A DNA stretch of 64,000 bases from an uncultured Oscillospiraceae bacterium (GTDB lineage: Bacteria > Bacillota > Clostridia > Oscillospirales > Acutalibacteraceae): NCBI GenBank assembly GCA_900539425.1, contig UQBX01000003.1:1-64000 (forward strand). The letters are read 5' to 3'. Every line of letters starts with the position of its first letter. The first letter of the stretch is position 1. The translations under genes and the position numbers were made by a program. The notes beneath the pieces were generated by a model. It worked only from the letters and a program-made list of their open reading frames with translations, was not told the DNA's origin and searched no databases. This document shows, piece after piece, positions 62,449 to 64,000 of this stretch.

Positions 62449-63442
62449 AGAACTGTGCAGTTTAAACGGAACTTCCGGAGATGAAAAAGAAGTCAGAAAC
62501 TTTATCATTGAAAATATCAAGAATAAATGTGATTACAAGGTAGATGCCCTTGGGTCTGTTATAGCCTTTAAAAAAGGTAAAAAGAAACCTGATAAAAAAG
62601 TTATGCTTTGTGCTCATATGGATGAGGTAGGATTTATTATCACTCATATAACCGACGACGGATATTTGAAATTTGCACCTGTCGGCGGTATTGAGCCTGA
62701 AGCTGTTCTTACACGCCGGCTGAGCATAAACGGCAGAATCGGCGTAGCGGGTTCAAAAGCCGTTCACCTTATGAGTAAGTCTGAAAAAGACAGTGCTCCT
62801 GAGTTCAGCGATTTTCTTCTTGATATAGGTGCTTCAGATAAAAAAGAGGCAGAACAGTATGTATCAGAGGGCGACTTTGCATATTTCGTTTCTGATTACT
62901 GTGAATTCGGTAATGGCTTTATCAAAGCAAAAGCTCTTGATGACCGTATAGGCTGTATGCTTTTGATTGAGCTTATTAACAGCGAGCTTGAGTATGACAC
63001 CTATTTCTGTTTTAATGTTCAGGAAGAAGTAGGTCTAAGAGGTGCAACCTGTACCGCTTTCACTGTTCAGCCCGATATTGCGGTTGTTCTTGAGTCCACA
63101 ACAGCCGCTGATATTGACGGCGTTTCCGGTGCTGAACGCTGCTGTTTGCTTGGAAACGGCCCTGTGGTCTCATATATGGACGGCAGAACTGTTTACGACA
63201 GAGAACTCTATTCCAAAGCGTTTCAGATTGCGAAAGAAAACGGTATTTCCATACAGACAAAAACTAAGATTGCGGGCGGTAATGATGCCGGCGCAATTCA
63301 AAATTCTGCCGGCGGATGCCGTGTTTGTGCCGTATCGCTGCCATGCAGATATATTCACACAGGCTCAAGTGTTGTTAAAAAGAGCGATATTATTGAAACT
63401 CAGAAATTTTTAAAGGTATTTATCAATTCTCTTTATGATTGA
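62441..63442 (+). CDS. M42 family metallopeptidase (aminopeptidase), copy 2
   Basis: 333 residues from ATG 62441 with AGGTGAAT 4 bases upstream. Ligands: H in MLCAHMDEVGFIITH, D in 'ALDDRIGCMLL', E-E in NVQEEVGLRGATCT, D in 'GNDAGAIQNSAGG' and H in 'PCRYIHTGSSVV'. Clearly related to copy 1 but diverged over most of its length, so an old duplication. Confidence 0.92.
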   Translation: MLKELCSLNGTSGDEKEVRNFIIENIKNKCDYKVDALGSVIAFKKGKKKPDKKVMLCAHMDEVGFIITHITDDGYLKFAPVGGIEPEAVLTRRLSINGRIGVAGSKAVHLMSKSEKDSAPEFSDFLLDIGASDKKEAEQYVSEGDFAYFVSDYCEFGNGFIKAKALDDRIGCMLLIELINSELEYDTYFCFNVQEEVGLRGATCTAFTVQPDIAVVLESTTAADIDGVSGAERCCLLGNGPVVSYMDGRTVYDRELYSKAFQIAKENGISIQTKTKIAGGNDAGAIQNSAGGCRVCAVSLPCRYIHTGSSVVKKSDIIETQKFLKVFINSLYD

Positions 63443-64000
63443 AAAAATCGATTCATTTCAAAAGCTTGATACGTTCAAAGATAAAAATATTTTTACAGTT
63501 CGCATAAAATCTCTTGCTTATGTTTACGGCTTTGGCTTTTCGTTCGCCTCGTTTTACAGGCAGATAATAAATAATGAAACTGCCGCGGTTTTCAGTGTTC
63601 TTGATTCGGATATTACGCTTGCGGTTGATGCCAATTGCGCAGATTTTGATGAACTTGCAGAGTTTTTTTTGTTGCGCGGCTTTACTTCACTTATGTGCAG
63701 TGATGATTTTATTATTGACGGTGAATATGATCACGGTGAAATTATGGAATGCCGCTGTAAATTTGATTTGACTGACTTTCAAGAAGCTGTCGGCATTTCA
63801 ACTTTTGAGCAGCTTAGCGGTTTATATGAATTTTTGGATTACGGCGGCAGTTTTGACGCATGGTATGCAGATATCAGAAGGCGTTTAAATCTTTCCTCAG
63901 CCAAGGCTTGCGGGATATACAGAAACGAAAAAATCGTTACAAGCGCAGTGCTTTCATCAATATATAAGTCGGATGCCGTTTTAACCGGGGTAAAGACCGA
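63435..64000 (+). CDS. GNAT-type acetyltransferase, 5' part (runs off the window)
   Basis: Open from ATG 63435, which overlaps the M42 stop, to the window end (188 codons). The first 130 residues form a helper domain (IEKIDSFQKLDTFKDKNIFT, 'RIKSLAYVYGFGFSFASFYR'), then SSAKACGIYRNEKIVTSAVL, which resembles the beta4-5 strands of a GNAT domain. The acetyl-CoA loop would lie beyond the edge. The call is moderate. Confidence 0.6.
   Translation, partial: MIEKIDSFQKLDTFKDKNIFTVRIKSLAYVYGFGFSFASFYRQIINNETAAVFSVLDSDITLAVDANCADFDELAEFFLLRGFTSLMCSDDFIIDGEYDHGEIMECRCKFDLTDFQEAVGISTFEQLSGLYEFLDYGGSFDAWYADIRRRLNLSSAKACGIYRNEKIVTSAVLSSIYKSDAVLTGVKT

Overview
The window looks like a low-GC, spore-forming Firmicute of the Clostridia, most like gut or rumen Oscillospirales (Ruminococcaceae). 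The evidence is a complete spoIIIAA-AH operon, the Clostridia-type block nusB / TsaD-like / xseAB / ispA / dxs / tlyA / nadK / argR / recN, BspA-type leucine-rich repeat proteins, a dockerin-like calcium repeat, and several glycoside hydrolases under AraC regulators. No taxonomic marker was searched; this is inference from gene content.

Layout. (1) 1-4.9 kb: a sugar-use locus on the minus strand (GPH-type symporter, LRR lipoprotein, GH116 glycosidase) with a divergent AraC regulator. At its outer end GH116 is cut off and runs into the C-terminal part of DNA polymerase I across about 22 shared bases, probably an assembly misjoin. (2) 5-19.7 kb: an AT-rich accessory island. It holds five members of one unrecognised exported, membrane-anchored family, small immunity-like genes, shards of RHS/YD-repeat toxin genes, one RHS C-terminal toxin remnant with an overlapping downstream immunity gene, a tandem duplication of 951-bp period, and many single-base frameshifts. 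(3) 19.8-29.3 kb: a second carbohydrate locus (AraC, GH2 lipoprotein, GH39), a ferredoxin/flavodoxin protein, a cupin and a large secreted protein with a dockerin-like end. (4) 29.3-30.5 kb: a retron on the minus strand with promoter, msr-msd RNA with 11-bp a1/a2 repeats, and a retron-type reverse transcriptase. No effector gene is visible beside it. (5) 30.7-41 kb: DUF368 and EamA membrane proteins, tRNA-Ser(UGA), a kinase / HTH / zinc-ribbon-LRR operon, an unassigned structured RNA with its own promoter and terminator, a lipocalin-like membrane protein, prs and a GtrA-YfhO protein. (6) 41.2-64 kb: tightly packed core genes, mostly with 4-bp ATGA overlaps: spoIIIA operon, Asp23, nusB, xseA/xseB, isoprenoid genes, tlyA, nadK, argR, recN, tyrS, ligA, murD, two M42 peptidases and the start of an acetyltransferase.

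The most interesting items are the effector-less retron, the five-copy membrane family inside a decaying toxin/immunity island, the LRR-HTH-kinase operon, and the free-standing structured RNA near 35.8 kb. All functions are assigned by reading motifs by eye; no database search was run.
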